64,000 bases of DNA, taken from an uncultured Roseicyclus sp. (GTDB lineage: Bacteria; Pseudomonadota; Alphaproteobacteria; Rhodobacterales; Rhodobacteraceae). The position numbers and the translations under genes were made by a program. This document shows positions 25,066 to 33,518 of the stretch, piece after piece. Below the pieces are notes generated by a model, which saw only the letters and a list, made by a program, of their open reading frames with translations, had not been told where the DNA came from and made no database searches. Within the stretch, counting starts at the first letter, position 1; every line of letters begins with the position of its first letter. Location: contig CAKZPN010000036.1 of the NCBI GenBank assembly GCA_937139335.1, positions 83,706 through 147,705 on the forward strand. The letters are read 5' to 3'.

Positions 25066-26178
25066 ATGCCGATCATGGATTTCCTCAAGGGCCAGTTCAT
25101 CGATGTCATCGAGTGGACCGATGACACCCGCGACACGATGGTCTACCGCTTCGAGCGTTACGGCAACGAGATCAAGTACGGCGCCAAGCTGACGGTGCGC
25201 GAGGGGCAGACGGCGGTCTTCATCCATGAAGGCCAGCTTGCCGACATCTTCACCCCCGGTCTCTACATGCTCGAGACCAACAACATGCCGATCATGACCA
25301 ATCTTCAGCATTGGGACCACGGCTTCGCCTCGCCCTTCAAGTCCGAGATCTATTTCGTCTCGACCGCGCGTTTCACCGACCTGAAATGGGGCACCAAGAA
25401 CCCGATCATGCTGCGCGACCCGGAATTCGGGCCGACCCGCATCCGCGCCTTCGGCACCTACACCGTCAAGGTCTCGGACGCCGGCCGCTTCATGACCGAG
25501 ATCGTGGGCACCGACGGCGAGTTCACCACCGACGAGGTGACGAGCCAGATCCGCAACATCATCGTGCAGCAGTTCAGCCAGACGGTCGCGGGCTCGGGCA
25601 TCCCGGTGCTCGACATGGCGGCGAACACTGGCGAGTTCGGCAAGCTGGTCGCGGGCCATATCTCCGAGACGATCGCGAGCTACGGCCTGACCCTGCCCGA
25701 GCTTTACATCGAGAACATCTCGCTGCCGCCCGCGGTGGAAGAGGCGCTGGACAAGCGCACCTCGATGGGCGTCGTCGGCGACCTGAACCGCTACACCCAG
25801 TTCCAGACCGCCGAGGCGATGCGCGCGGCCGCCGAGAACCCCGGCGGCGGGGGCGGCATGGGCGAAGGTCTCGGCATGGGCATGGGCATGGCGATGGCGC
25901 AGGGCCTCGCTCAGAACATGGCCGGCGGCGGCCGGCCGTCCCAGGCCGCCCCGCCCCCGCCGCCCGTCGAACACGTCTGGCACCTGGCCGAGAACGGCCA
26001 GACCAAGGGCCCCTATTCCAGGGCCGACCTCGGCCGGATGGCCGGCACCGGCGAGCTGACCCGCCAGACCCATGTCTGGACCCAAGGCCAAGACGGCTGG
26101 AAGAAGGCCGACGAGGTGCAGGAGCTGGCGCAGCTCTTCACCGTCATGCCGCCCCCGCCGCCCCCGGCCGCAGGCTGA
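25066..26178 (+). CDS. SPFH-domain protein with C-terminal GYF_2 domain
   Basis: 370 residues. The first 240 residues are an SPFH/band-7 domain of the virion-core/YdjI type (FERYGNEIKYGAKLTVREGQTAVFIHEG; later SYGLTLPELYIENISLPPAVEEALDKR). A Gly/Met-rich then Pro-rich linker (about 260-302) follows, and residues 305-360 form a GYF_2 (DUF4339) module: WHLAENGQTKGPYSRADLGRM, then HVWTQGQDGWKKADEV. SPFH proteins build membrane platforms; GYF_2 modules are found on membrane-associated proteins and may bind partners. The start follows AAGGGAAAACGAC. Confidence 0.9.
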   Translation: MPIMDFLKGQFIDVIEWTDDTRDTMVYRFERYGNEIKYGAKLTVREGQTAVFIHEGQLADIFTPGLYMLETNNMPIMTNLQHWDHGFASPFKSEIYFVSTARFTDLKWGTKNPIMLRDPEFGPTRIRAFGTYTVKVSDAGRFMTEIVGTDGEFTTDEVTSQIRNIIVQQFSQTVAGSGIPVLDMAANTGEFGKLVAGHISETIASYGLTLPELYIENISLPPAVEEALDKRTSMGVVGDLNRYTQFQTAEAMRAAAENPGGGGGMGEGLGMGMGMAMAQGLAQNMAGGGRPSQAAPPPPPVEHVWHLAENGQTKGPYSRADLGRMAGTGELTRQTHVWTQGQDGWKKADEVQELAQLFTVMPPPPPPAAG

Positions 26179-26318
26179 CACCCCCGCCGGTCGCGTCGCG
26201 GACGCGGCCGGCAAGGGGACGGCGGGCCGCCGGGACTTTCGGCTTGGGGAATTCCCCACCTTGATTGCCCGGCGCCGCCGCGCGACAACAGCGCCAGCCG
26301 CCTGCGCCGGAGTATCTG

Positions 26319-27467
26319 ATGACCGAGTTCGAAACCCAGGCCGCCCCTGCCCGTCCCGAGGACGAGCATCGCTTTCCCTGTCCGCAATGCGGCTCGGACA
26401 TGCGCTTCGCCCCCACCGAGGGGAAGCTGATCTGCGATCATTGCGGCCATGACGAACCGATCGAGGACGAGACCGCCGGCCCCTGGGGCGGCGACGCCCC
26501 TGCGCTGGTCGAGCTTGACTACGAGGCCGCCATCGCCGCGAAACTCCCCGCCCAGGAGATGGAGGAGACCCGCGTCTCGCAATGCCCCTCCTGCGGTGCG
26601 CAAGTCGAATTCCAGCCCGCCGTCCATTCCGTCGAATGCCCGTTCTGCGCCACGCCCGTCGTCACCGACACCGGCATCCACCGCCACATCAAGCCCAAGG
26701 GCGTGATCCCCTTCAAGCTGACCGAGAAACAGGCGCAGGACGCGATGAACGGCTGGCTCGGGCGGCTCTGGTTCGCGCCGAACGGGCTGAAGGAATACGC
26801 CAAGAAGGGCCGCAGGATGGACGGCATCTACGTCCCCTACTGGACCTATGATGCCGACACCGCCACCGAGTATCGCGGCCAGCGCGGCGATGCCTATTAC
26901 GTCACCGTGCGCGGCTCCGACGGCAAGTCGCGGCAGGAACGCCGCGTGCGCTGGAGCCGCCGCTCGGGCCGGGTCGCGCGGTTCTTCGACGACATCCTGA
27001 TCCTCGCCTCGAGAAGCCTGCCCAAGCAGTTCACCGACCGGCTGGCGCCCTGGGACCTCGCCGCGCTTGACGCCTACCGGCCCGAGTTCCTGTCGGGTTT
27101 CCGGGCCGAGGGCTACCAGGTCGAACTCGACGTCGGCTTCGAGGAAGCCAAGCAGATCATGGAGACCCAGATCCGCCAGGACATCCGCCGCGACATCGGC
27201 GGCGATGAACAGCGCATCGACCACATGGCGGTCCGGATCGACGATGTGACCTTCAAGCACGTCCTGCTGCCGGTCTGGCTCGCCGCCTACAAGTATCGCG
27301 ACCGGAGCTTCCGCTTCGTGGTGAACGGGCAGACCGGCAAGGTGCAGGGCGAACGGCCCTGGTCCTGGATCAAGATCACCATCGCGGTGGTGATCGCGAT
27401 CATCGTCATCGGCGGCGGTCTCTACGTCTACGACCTGGTCGAAAGCGGCGGCGCGGCGTTCAAGTAG
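26319..27467 (+). CDS. Zinc-ribbon membrane protein (TFIIB-type zinc ribbon)
   Basis: 382 residues. Two four-cysteine zinc ribbons lie at the N-terminus: CPQC with CDHC, and CPSC with CPFC. A beta-rich central domain with YVPYWTYDADTATEYRGQRG and VLLPVWLAAYKYRDRSFRFVVNGQTGKVQGERP follows, as in proteins misannotated as PriA-like helicases. A single C-terminal helix (ITIAVVIAIIVIGGGLYVYDLV) anchors it. No helicase motifs are present. It follows the SPFH gene, as the zinc-ribbon YdjG accompanies SPFH YdjI in Bacillus. Confidence 0.87.
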   Translation: MTEFETQAAPARPEDEHRFPCPQCGSDMRFAPTEGKLICDHCGHDEPIEDETAGPWGGDAPALVELDYEAAIAAKLPAQEMEETRVSQCPSCGAQVEFQPAVHSVECPFCATPVVTDTGIHRHIKPKGVIPFKLTEKQAQDAMNGWLGRLWFAPNGLKEYAKKGRRMDGIYVPYWTYDADTATEYRGQRGDAYYVTVRGSDGKSRQERRVRWSRRSGRVARFFDDILILASRSLPKQFTDRLAPWDLAALDAYRPEFLSGFRAEGYQVELDVGFEEAKQIMETQIRQDIRRDIGGDEQRIDHMAVRIDDVTFKHVLLPVWLAAYKYRDRSFRFVVNGQTGKVQGERPWSWIKITIAVVIAIIVIGGGLYVYDLVESGGAAFK

Positions 27468-27486
27468 GCCGCGCCGGAGCAGGTTG

Positions 27487-27906
27487 TCAGCCCTTGCTGA
27501 TCGCCACCTTGCGCGCGCCTTCCGGCGAGGTGTCGGCGCGTTTGGGCACGGTCAGCGTCAGCACGCCGTCCTTCAGGTCCGCGCTGATCGCATCGCCGTC
27601 GGCATCGGGCGGCAGGCGGAAGCTGCGCGAGAAGGAGCCGAATTCCCGTTCCGAGAAGAACCAGGTCTCGCCCGCCTCGGTCTTGCTCGATGCCTTGCGC
27701 CCGGTCACCATCACCACGCCGTCGTGCAGCGTGATGTCGATGTCGCCCTCGGCCACCCCCGGAACTTCCATGGCGATGCGGTAACTGCCGGCGTCAGCCG
27801 ACGCCTCCGAAGCCGGCGCGAACCAGTCGGCCAGCCGTGCGCCCAGGTTTCGGAACGGATCGGCGAGCGAGGGGAGGAATCCAGACCTGTGTGATGTCTC
27901 AACCAT
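27487..27906 (-). CDS. Hsp20/alpha-crystallin small heat-shock protein
   Basis: 139 residues. The alpha-crystallin domain runs from YRIAMEVPGVAEGDIDITLHDGVVMVTG to LPPDADGDAISADLKDGVLTLTVPK. The C-terminal I-x-I/V motif is not obvious, so oligomerisation may differ from the standard. It is an ATP-independent holdase in the cytosol. A GGGTGC-GATGT-GCACCC hairpin lies 20-36 bases upstream of the ATG, but it does not sequester the GGAGA ribosome binding site, so it is not a clear thermosensor. Confidence 0.9.
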   Translation of the reverse strand: MVETSHRSGFLPSLADPFRNLGARLADWFAPASEASADAGSYRIAMEVPGVAEGDIDITLHDGVVMVTGRKASSKTEAGETWFFSEREFGSFSRSFRLPPDADGDAISADLKDGVLTLTVPKRADTSPEGARKVAISKG

Positions 27907-28053
27907 GGTGATCTCCGTGTCAGGGGGGTGCGATGTGCACCCTCACGACAGCACGGATTCCGCCTCGCCCGCCTTGACCTGCCTCAAAAACGACTGGCCG
28001 GCGCGCGCATCGCACCGTAGTCAGGCGGGACGGAACCAGACCGGAGGTGTGCC

Positions 28054-28980
28054 ATGCTGCTTTGTGCGGGCGAGGCCCTGATCGACATGCTGCCGCGCAA
28101 GACCGAAGGCGGCGAGGCGGCCTTTGCCCCTTATCCCGGCGGCTCGGTGTTCAACACCGCCGTCGCCGCGTCGCGGCTGGGGGTGAAAACCGGCCTTTTC
28201 AGCGGCTTGTCCACCGACCTCTTCGGGGAACGTCTGACCGCCGTGCTGACCGCCGCGGGCGTCGATCACCGGCTGGCCGCGCGGTCGGACAGGCCGACGA
28301 CGCTGGCCTTCGTCACGCTGAATGCCGGGCAGGCGAGCTATGCCTTCTACGACGAGAACACCGCCGGTCGGATGCTGTCGGACGCCGACCTGCCCGAACT
28401 GCCCGAGGATGTCACGGCGGTCTTTTTCGGCGGCATCAGCCTGGCGGTGGAGCCCTGCGCCGAGGCTTACGCCACGCTTGCCACCCGCGCCGCCGCCGAC
28501 CGCCTCGTGATGCTCGACCCCAACATCCGCCCCGGCTTCATCGCCGACGAGACGCGGTTCCGTTCCAGGATGGACCGGATGCTGGCCGCCTCGGACGTCG
28601 TGAAGATCTCGGACGAGGACATGGAATGGCTGCTCGGCGCGGGCGCCCTGCCCGACCTTGCCGCGCATGTGCAGGCCAAGGGTCCGGCGCTGGTGCTGGT
28701 GACGCAGGGGGCCGAGGGCGTGACCGCCTATGGGTCCGGCGACCCGGTCCACATGCCCGCCACGCGGGTCGAGGTGGTCGATACCGTCGGCGCGGGTGAC
28801 ACGTTCAACGCCGGCTTCCTCGCCGGGCTGTCGGATGCCGGCGCGCTCGACAAATCCACCGTCCGCGCGGGCCTGACCGCCGAGGTGCTGGAGGCGGCCC
28901 TCAGCCTTGGCGTGCGCGCCGCCGCCGTCACCGTGGGCCGCGCCGGCGCCAACCCGCCGCGCCGCGACGAGCTGTCATGA
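28054..28980 (+). CDS. PfkB-family carbohydrate kinase (fructokinase-like)
   Basis: 308 residues. [15 protein letters not shown] is the ribokinase/PfkB N-terminal signature and [17 protein letters not shown] the C-terminal one, with Asp of GAGD as catalytic base. LDPNIRPGF is typical of fructokinases and 2-keto-3-deoxygluconate kinases. The sugar is not determinable from sequence; fructokinase is the nearest match by memory. CCGGAGG precedes the ATG. Its TGA overlaps the dtd ATG. Confidence 0.88.
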   Translation: MLLCAGEALIDMLPRKTEGGEAAFAPYPGGSVFNTAVAASRLGVKTGLFSGLSTDLFGERLTAVLTAAGVDHRLAARSDRPTTLAFVTLNAGQASYAFYDENTAGRMLSDADLPELPEDVTAVFFGGISLAVEPCAEAYATLATRAAADRLVMLDPNIRPGFIADETRFRSRMDRMLAASDVVKISDEDMEWLLGAGALPDLAAHVQAKGPALVLVTQGAEGVTAYGSGDPVHMPATRVEVVDTVGAGDTFNAGFLAGLSDAGALDKSTVRAGLTAEVLEAALSLGVRAAAVTVGRAGANPPRRDELS

Positions 28981-29414
28981 GGGCGCTGATTCAGCGCGTC
29001 ACCCAGGCCAGCGTTGCGGTGGAGGGCACGGTGGTGGGCCAGACCGGACCGGGCCTGCTCATCCTCGTCTGCGCGATGCAGGGCGATACGGATGCGCAGG
29101 CCGAGGCGCTGGCGGCCAAGATCGCGAAGCTCCGCATCTTCAAGGATGACGCGGGCAAGATGAACCGCGCGCTTCTCGACACCGGCGGCGGCGCGCTGGT
29201 CGTAAGCCAGTTCACCCTCGCCGCCGACACCCGCAGCGGCAACCGCCCCGGATTTTCCACCGCCGCCCCGCCCGCCGATGGCGAGGCGCTCTACCTGCGC
29301 TTCGCCGCCGCGCTGGCGGCCCTTGGACCTGAGGTGGAGACCGGCCGCTTCGGTGCCGACATGGCGGTGAGCCTCACAAACGACGGGCCCGTCACAATCT
29401 GGCTTGAAATCTAG
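28977..29414 (+). CDS. dtd: D-aminoacyl-tRNA deacylase
   Basis: 145 residues, full length. [17 protein letters not shown] is the typical start; [21 protein letters not shown] carries the catalytic SQFTL site, and NDGPVT near the C-terminus gives the cross-subunit Gly-cisPro region. It hydrolyses D-amino acids, and mischarged glycine, from tRNA. It overlaps the sugar kinase gene by four bases, an accidental-looking but coupled pair. Confidence 0.96.
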   Translation: MRALIQRVTQASVAVEGTVVGQTGPGLLILVCAMQGDTDAQAEALAAKIAKLRIFKDDAGKMNRALLDTGGGALVVSQFTLAADTRSGNRPGFSTAAPPADGEALYLRFAAALAALGPEVETGRFGADMAVSLTNDGPVTIWLEI

Positions 29415-29441
29415 GCAGAATGCCTAAACCCTAGGCGGACG
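29412..29441. repeat. Short inverted and direct repeats after dtd
   Basis: TAGGCA-GAA-TGCCTA is a perfect 6-3-6 inverted repeat that includes the dtd stop codon, and a third TAGGC follows five bases later. It lies about 90 bases ahead of the Anbu operon. It might be a short terminator hairpin for dtd or a regulatory site. Confidence 0.35.
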
Positions 29442-29529
29442 TTCCGGGCCGACGGAAAAAACCCTTCGATCCGCTGGCCCTTCCCGGCGCAGTTTGGCCC
29501 CATGCAGACAGGGTTTTCGACAGGATGAC

Positions 29530-30957
29530 ATGACTGAACCGTCCCGCTTCTTCGACGAAATGCTGCAAGCCGATGGCACGGCGCGCCATCCCTATACCTC
29601 CTACTGCGACTGGTTCGGTGCCGAGGACCTGCGCGACCTGCGCAAGAAATCGACCGACGCCGAACAGTTCTTTCGACGCACCGGCATCACCTTCAACGTC
29701 TACGGGCAGGCCGAGGCGGATGAACGGCTGATCCCATTCGACGTGGTGCCGCGGGTGATCTCGGGGCGGGAATGGGCGCGGCTGACCAAGGGCATCGAAC
29801 AGCGCGTGCGCGCGATCAACGCCTTTCTCTACGACATCTACCACCGGCAGGAGATCCTGCGCGCCGGCCGCGTGCCCGTCGACCTGATCGCGAAGAACGA
29901 CGCCTTCCTGCCGCAGATGATCGGCATGGCGCCGCCCGGCAATGTCTTCACCCATATCGTCGGCGTCGACCTTGTGCGCACCGGCGAGGATGAATTCTTC
30001 GTGCTGGAGGACAACGCCCGCACGCCGTCGGGCGTGTCCTACATGCTCGAGAACCGCGAGACGATGCTGCAGATGTTCCCCGAGCTGTTCAGCCGGATCA
30101 AGGTGCAGCCGGTGTCGGACTACCCGCGCGACCTGCGCCGGTCGCTCGCGGCCTCTTCGCCCGCCAACAGCTCGGGCGACTGCACGGTGGCGGTGCTGAC
30201 GCCGGGCATCCACAACTCCGCCTATTTCGAACACGCGTTCCTCGCCGACCAGATGGGGGTCGAACTGGTCGAAGGCCACGACATCCGCATCACCGACGGC
30301 AAGGTGCAGATGCGCACGACCCAGGGCTACAAGCCCATCGACGTGCTTTACCGCAGGGTCGACGATGATTTCCTCGATCCGCTGAACTTCCGCCCCGACA
30401 GCATGCTGGGCGTGCCCGGCATCATGGATGTCTACCGCGCCGGCGGCATCACCATCGCCAACGCGCCCGGCACCGGCATCGCCGACGACAAGGCGATCTA
30501 CAGCTACATGCCGGACATCGTGGAATTCTACACCGGCGAAAAGGCGATCTTGCAGAACGTGCCGACCTGGCGCTGCTCCGAACCGGATTCGCTGGCCTAT
30601 GTCCTCGACAACCTCGCCGATCTGGTCGTGAAGGAGGTGCACGGCTCGGGCGGCTACGGCATGCTGGTCGGCCCCGCCGCGTCGCGGAAGGAACTGGCGA
30701 TGTTCCGCGCCAAGCTGGAGGCGAAACCGTCGAACTACATCGCGCAGCCTACGCTGGCGCTGTCGACCGTGCCGATCCTGACCAAGGCGGGGCTCGCGCC
30801 GCGCCATGTCGACCTGCGCCCCTTCGTGCTGGTGTCGCCCAACCGCATCTCGATCACGCCCGGCGGGCTGACACGGGTGGCGATCAAGAAGGGGTCGCTG
30901 GTGGTGAACTCGTCGCAGGGCGGAGGCACCAAGGACACCTGGGTGCTGGAGGAATAG
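29530..30957 (+). CDS. Circularly permuted ATP-grasp type 2 protein
   Basis: 475 residues. The permuted ATP-grasp signature includes FNVYGQAEADERLIPFDVVPRVI, EDEFFVLEDNARTPSGVSYMLENRE, RVDDDFLDPL, then KEVHGSGGYGMLVGP and RPFVLVSPNRISITPGGLTRVA. Such enzymes are expected to ligate a carboxylate to an amine using ATP, perhaps forming a peptide-like tag. The start MTEPSRF is chosen over an upstream in-frame ATG. It heads an operon with alpha-E, transglutaminase and Anbu genes; gaps are 4, 9 and 30 bases. Confidence 0.93.
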   Translation: MTEPSRFFDEMLQADGTARHPYTSYCDWFGAEDLRDLRKKSTDAEQFFRRTGITFNVYGQAEADERLIPFDVVPRVISGREWARLTKGIEQRVRAINAFLYDIYHRQEILRAGRVPVDLIAKNDAFLPQMIGMAPPGNVFTHIVGVDLVRTGEDEFFVLEDNARTPSGVSYMLENRETMLQMFPELFSRIKVQPVSDYPRDLRRSLAASSPANSSGDCTVAVLTPGIHNSAYFEHAFLADQMGVELVEGHDIRITDGKVQMRTTQGYKPIDVLYRRVDDDFLDPLNFRPDSMLGVPGIMDVYRAGGITIANAPGTGIADDKAIYSYMPDIVEFYTGEKAILQNVPTWRCSEPDSLAYVLDNLADLVVKEVHGSGGYGMLVGPAASRKELAMFRAKLEAKPSNYIAQPTLALSTVPILTKAGLAPRHVDLRPFVLVSPNRISITPGGLTRVAIKKGSLVVNSSQGGGTKDTWVLEE

Positions 30958-30961
30958 GGCG

Positions 30962-31903
30962 ATGCTGGGCAAAACCGCAGGCGGCCTGTTCTGGATGTTC
31001 CGCTACCTCGAGCGGTCGGAAAACACCGCACGGCTGATCGAGGCCGGGTTCCGCATCGCGCTGACCCGCGCCGACGGCGACGACGACGAATGGGCCAGTG
31101 TGCTGCAGACCGCTTCGGTCGCGCATCTCTACTATCAGAAGCACGAGCAGATCGAGGCGGCGAAGGCCATCGACTTCCTGCTGCGCGATCTGTCCAACCC
31201 CTCCTCCGTCATGACCGCCATCGCGCAGGCCCGCCAGAACGCGCGGCTGGTGCGCACCGCGATCACCCGTGAAGTGTGGGAGGCGGTGAACGACACCTAC
31301 ATGATCATGAAGCAGACGCTGGCCCGCCCGGTGTCGCAGCGCGATCTGCCCGAGGTTCTGGCGCTGGTCCGCCAGCAATCGGCGCTGGTGCGCGGCGCGA
31401 TGCACGGCACCATGCTGCGCAACGACATCTTCGATTTCTGCCGGCTCGGCACCTTCCTTGAACGCGCCGACAACACCGCGCGCATCCTCGACGTGAAATA
31501 CTACGTGCTCCTGCCCTCGATCAGCCAGATCGGCTCCAGCCTCGACAACGTGCAGTGGGAGACCATCCTGCGCTCGGTCGCGGGGATGCGCGCCTATCGC
31601 TGGATCACCCAGGGCGAGGCCAGCCCCATGGGCATCGCCGATTTCCTGATCTTCGACACCCGGATGCCGCGCAGTCTGGCGTTTTCGGCCCGCAAGATCG
31701 CCGCCAACCTCGCCTATCTCGAAAGCAACTACGGGATGCGCCAACCCAGCCACGACCTGATCGACGTGATCTCGGCCCGGCTGACCCATGGCACGATTGA
31801 CCGCGTCTTCGATGACGGGCTGCATGAATTCATCACCGATTTCCTGACCGACATTGCCCGCCTCGGGCAACAGATCGAGACGGATTACCGGTTCCTGGGA
31901 TAG
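30962..31903 (+). CDS. Alpha-E domain protein
   Basis: 313 residues, all helical. MLGKTAGGLFWMFRYLERSENTARLIEAG is the family start, and LARPVSQRDLPEVLALVRQQSALVRGAMHGTMLRNDIFDFCRLGTFLERADNTARILD is its core with conserved Glu/Arg/Asp residues. The biochemical role is unknown; the gene always travels with type 2 ATP-grasp and transglutaminase genes, suggesting a complex that makes or processes a small peptide. Confidence 0.92.
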   Translation: MLGKTAGGLFWMFRYLERSENTARLIEAGFRIALTRADGDDDEWASVLQTASVAHLYYQKHEQIEAAKAIDFLLRDLSNPSSVMTAIAQARQNARLVRTAITREVWEAVNDTYMIMKQTLARPVSQRDLPEVLALVRQQSALVRGAMHGTMLRNDIFDFCRLGTFLERADNTARILDVKYYVLLPSISQIGSSLDNVQWETILRSVAGMRAYRWITQGEASPMGIADFLIFDTRMPRSLAFSARKIAANLAYLESNYGMRQPSHDLIDVISARLTHGTIDRVFDDGLHEFITDFLTDIARLGQQIETDYRFLG

Positions 31904-31912
31904 AAAGACCGG

Positions 31913-32716
31913 ATGCGCCTGAAGATCCTGCACACCACGACCTATCATTTCGAGCACCCGGTCTCCTACGGGTTGCAGCAGTTGCGCCTGATCCCGAAAA
32001 GCCGGACCGGCCAGACCGTGCTGCACTGGAAGATGGAGATCGAGGGCGGCAAGGCCGAGACCGAGTTCACCGACCACCATCAGAACCGGGTCTCGCTGAT
32101 TTCCTTCGACCCGCAGGCGTCCTCCATCGTGGTGCATTGCGAGGGCGAGGTGGAAACCGCCGACATGGCCGGCGTCATCGGGCGGCACGGCGGCTTTGCG
32201 CCGCTGTGGTATTTCCAGCAATCGACCGAGCTGACCCGCGCGGGGCCACGGGTGCGCGCGCTCGCCAAAGGATTGAAGGAGGAGGAGGTCGACGACATTC
32301 CGCGCCTGCACGCGCTGTCGGCCCGGATCATCGCGGCGGTCACCTACGAGGTCGGCGTGACCCATGCCACCACCACCGCCGAGGAATCGGTCGAGCTGGC
32401 CGGTGGCGTCTGCCAGGACCACGCGCAGATCTTCGTCGCCGCGGCCCGCGCCATGGGCTACCCGGCGCGCTACGTCTCGGGCTACCTGCTGATGTCCGAC
32501 CGGGTCCACCAGGATGCCAGCCACGCCTGGGCCGAGGTGCATATCGAGCCGCTGGGCTGGGTCGGGTTCGACGTCTCGAACGGCTATTCCCCCGACACGC
32601 GCTATGTCCGCGTCGCCACCGGCCTCGACTACCGCGAGGCCGCGCCGGTGTCGGGTCTGCGCTACGGCACCGCGGGCGAAGCCATGTCCATCGACATCCA
32701 GGTGCAGCAGCAGTAG
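31913..32716 (+). CDS. Transglutaminase-family protease/transferase
   Basis: 267 residues. The transglutaminase-like core has the Cys in GGVCQDHAQIFVAAAR, the His in DASHAWAEVHIEPLGWVGFD and the Asp in VSNGYSPD, giving a complete Cys-His-Asp triad. The N-terminal beta domain begins MRLKILHTTTYHFEHPVSYG. In this setting it may be a cytosolic cysteine protease or amide transferase. It follows the alpha-E gene by nine bases. Confidence 0.92.
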   Translation: MRLKILHTTTYHFEHPVSYGLQQLRLIPKSRTGQTVLHWKMEIEGGKAETEFTDHHQNRVSLISFDPQASSIVVHCEGEVETADMAGVIGRHGGFAPLWYFQQSTELTRAGPRVRALAKGLKEEEVDDIPRLHALSARIIAAVTYEVGVTHATTTAEESVELAGGVCQDHAQIFVAAARAMGYPARYVSGYLLMSDRVHQDASHAWAEVHIEPLGWVGFDVSNGYSPDTRYVRVATGLDYREAAPVSGLRYGTAGEAMSIDIQVQQQ

Positions 32717-32746
32717 AGCATCGCTCAGAGGCAGGGGAACAGGCGC

Positions 32747-33487
32747 GTGACATATTGCGTGGGGCTGAAGCTTGAGCGTGGGCTGGTGTTCATGTCGGAC
32801 ACCCGCACCAACGCGGGCGTCGACAATATCAGTGTTTTCAAGAAGATGTTCATGTGGGAACGCGAGGGCGAACGCTCCGTCACGCTGATGACGGCGGGCA
32901 ATCTTGCGACCACGCAAGCCGTGGTGTCGCTGCTGAACGAACGCGCAAAACCGGCGGAGGAACGCGGGCACCCGTCGATCCTCGACGCGCCGTCGATGTT
33001 CCAGATCGCCAAGCTGGTGGGCGAGACGCTGCGCGAGGTCATCGCCGAACAATCGGGCATTTCCGGCCCCCAAGCCGACAGCCCGTTCTCGGCCACGATG
33101 ATCCTCGGCGGGCAGGTGCGCGGCGGCGAGCCGCGGCTGTTCCTGATCTACCCCGAGGGCAATTTCGTCGAGGCCGCCCCTGACACGCCGTTCTTCCAAG
33201 TCGGCGAGACGAAATACGGCAAGCCGATCCTGGTGCGCGCCTACAACCCCGACATGAGCTTCGAGGAAGCGGTGAAGCTGTTGCTGGTGAGCTTCGATTC
33301 GACCATCAAGGCGAACCTCTCGGTCGGGCTGCCGCTCGACCTGCATCTCTATCCCGCAGACACGTTCCAGACCGGCATTCTGCGCCGAATCGAGCGCGAC
33401 GATCCGTTCTACGAGATGATCTCCTCCGGCTGGGGCGAGGCGCTGCGGGCGGCCTTTTACAAGCTGCCCGACTACTCGCTGGACTGA
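32747..33487 (+). CDS. Anbu (ancestral beta-subunit) proteasome-like peptidase
   Basis: 246 residues beginning MTYCVGLKLERGLVFMSDTRTNAGVDNIS. The Thr after the initiator Met is the expected Ntn-hydrolase nucleophile, and SDTRT and the Lys of FKKMFMW fit Anbu rather than HslV. Anbu forms open helical rings and its substrates are unknown. GTG is the start, preceded by AGGGGAACAGGC; no ATG would place Thr at position 2. It ends the ATP-grasp/alpha-E/transglutaminase operon, its usual context. Confidence 0.93.
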   Translation: MTYCVGLKLERGLVFMSDTRTNAGVDNISVFKKMFMWEREGERSVTLMTAGNLATTQAVVSLLNERAKPAEERGHPSILDAPSMFQIAKLVGETLREVIAEQSGISGPQADSPFSATMILGGQVRGGEPRLFLIYPEGNFVEAAPDTPFFQVGETKYGKPILVRAYNPDMSFEEAVKLLLVSFDSTIKANLSVGLPLDLHLYPADTFQTGILRRIERDDPFYEMISSGWGEALRAAFYKLPDYSLD

Positions 33488-33518
33488 ACCGGACAAGGTT
33501 CGCTGCCGGGCGCGTGGC

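Noticed and set aside
27907..27960. ROSE-type RNA thermometer before the Hsp20 gene
   Set aside because: A GGGTGC/GCACCC hairpin exists, but the conserved U(U/C)GCU pairing with the ribosome binding site is absent.
30884..33496. 870-codon open frame opposite the Anbu operon
   Set aside because: Antisense to alpha-E, transglutaminase and Anbu genes with good motifs; the reverse frame lacks any family signature.
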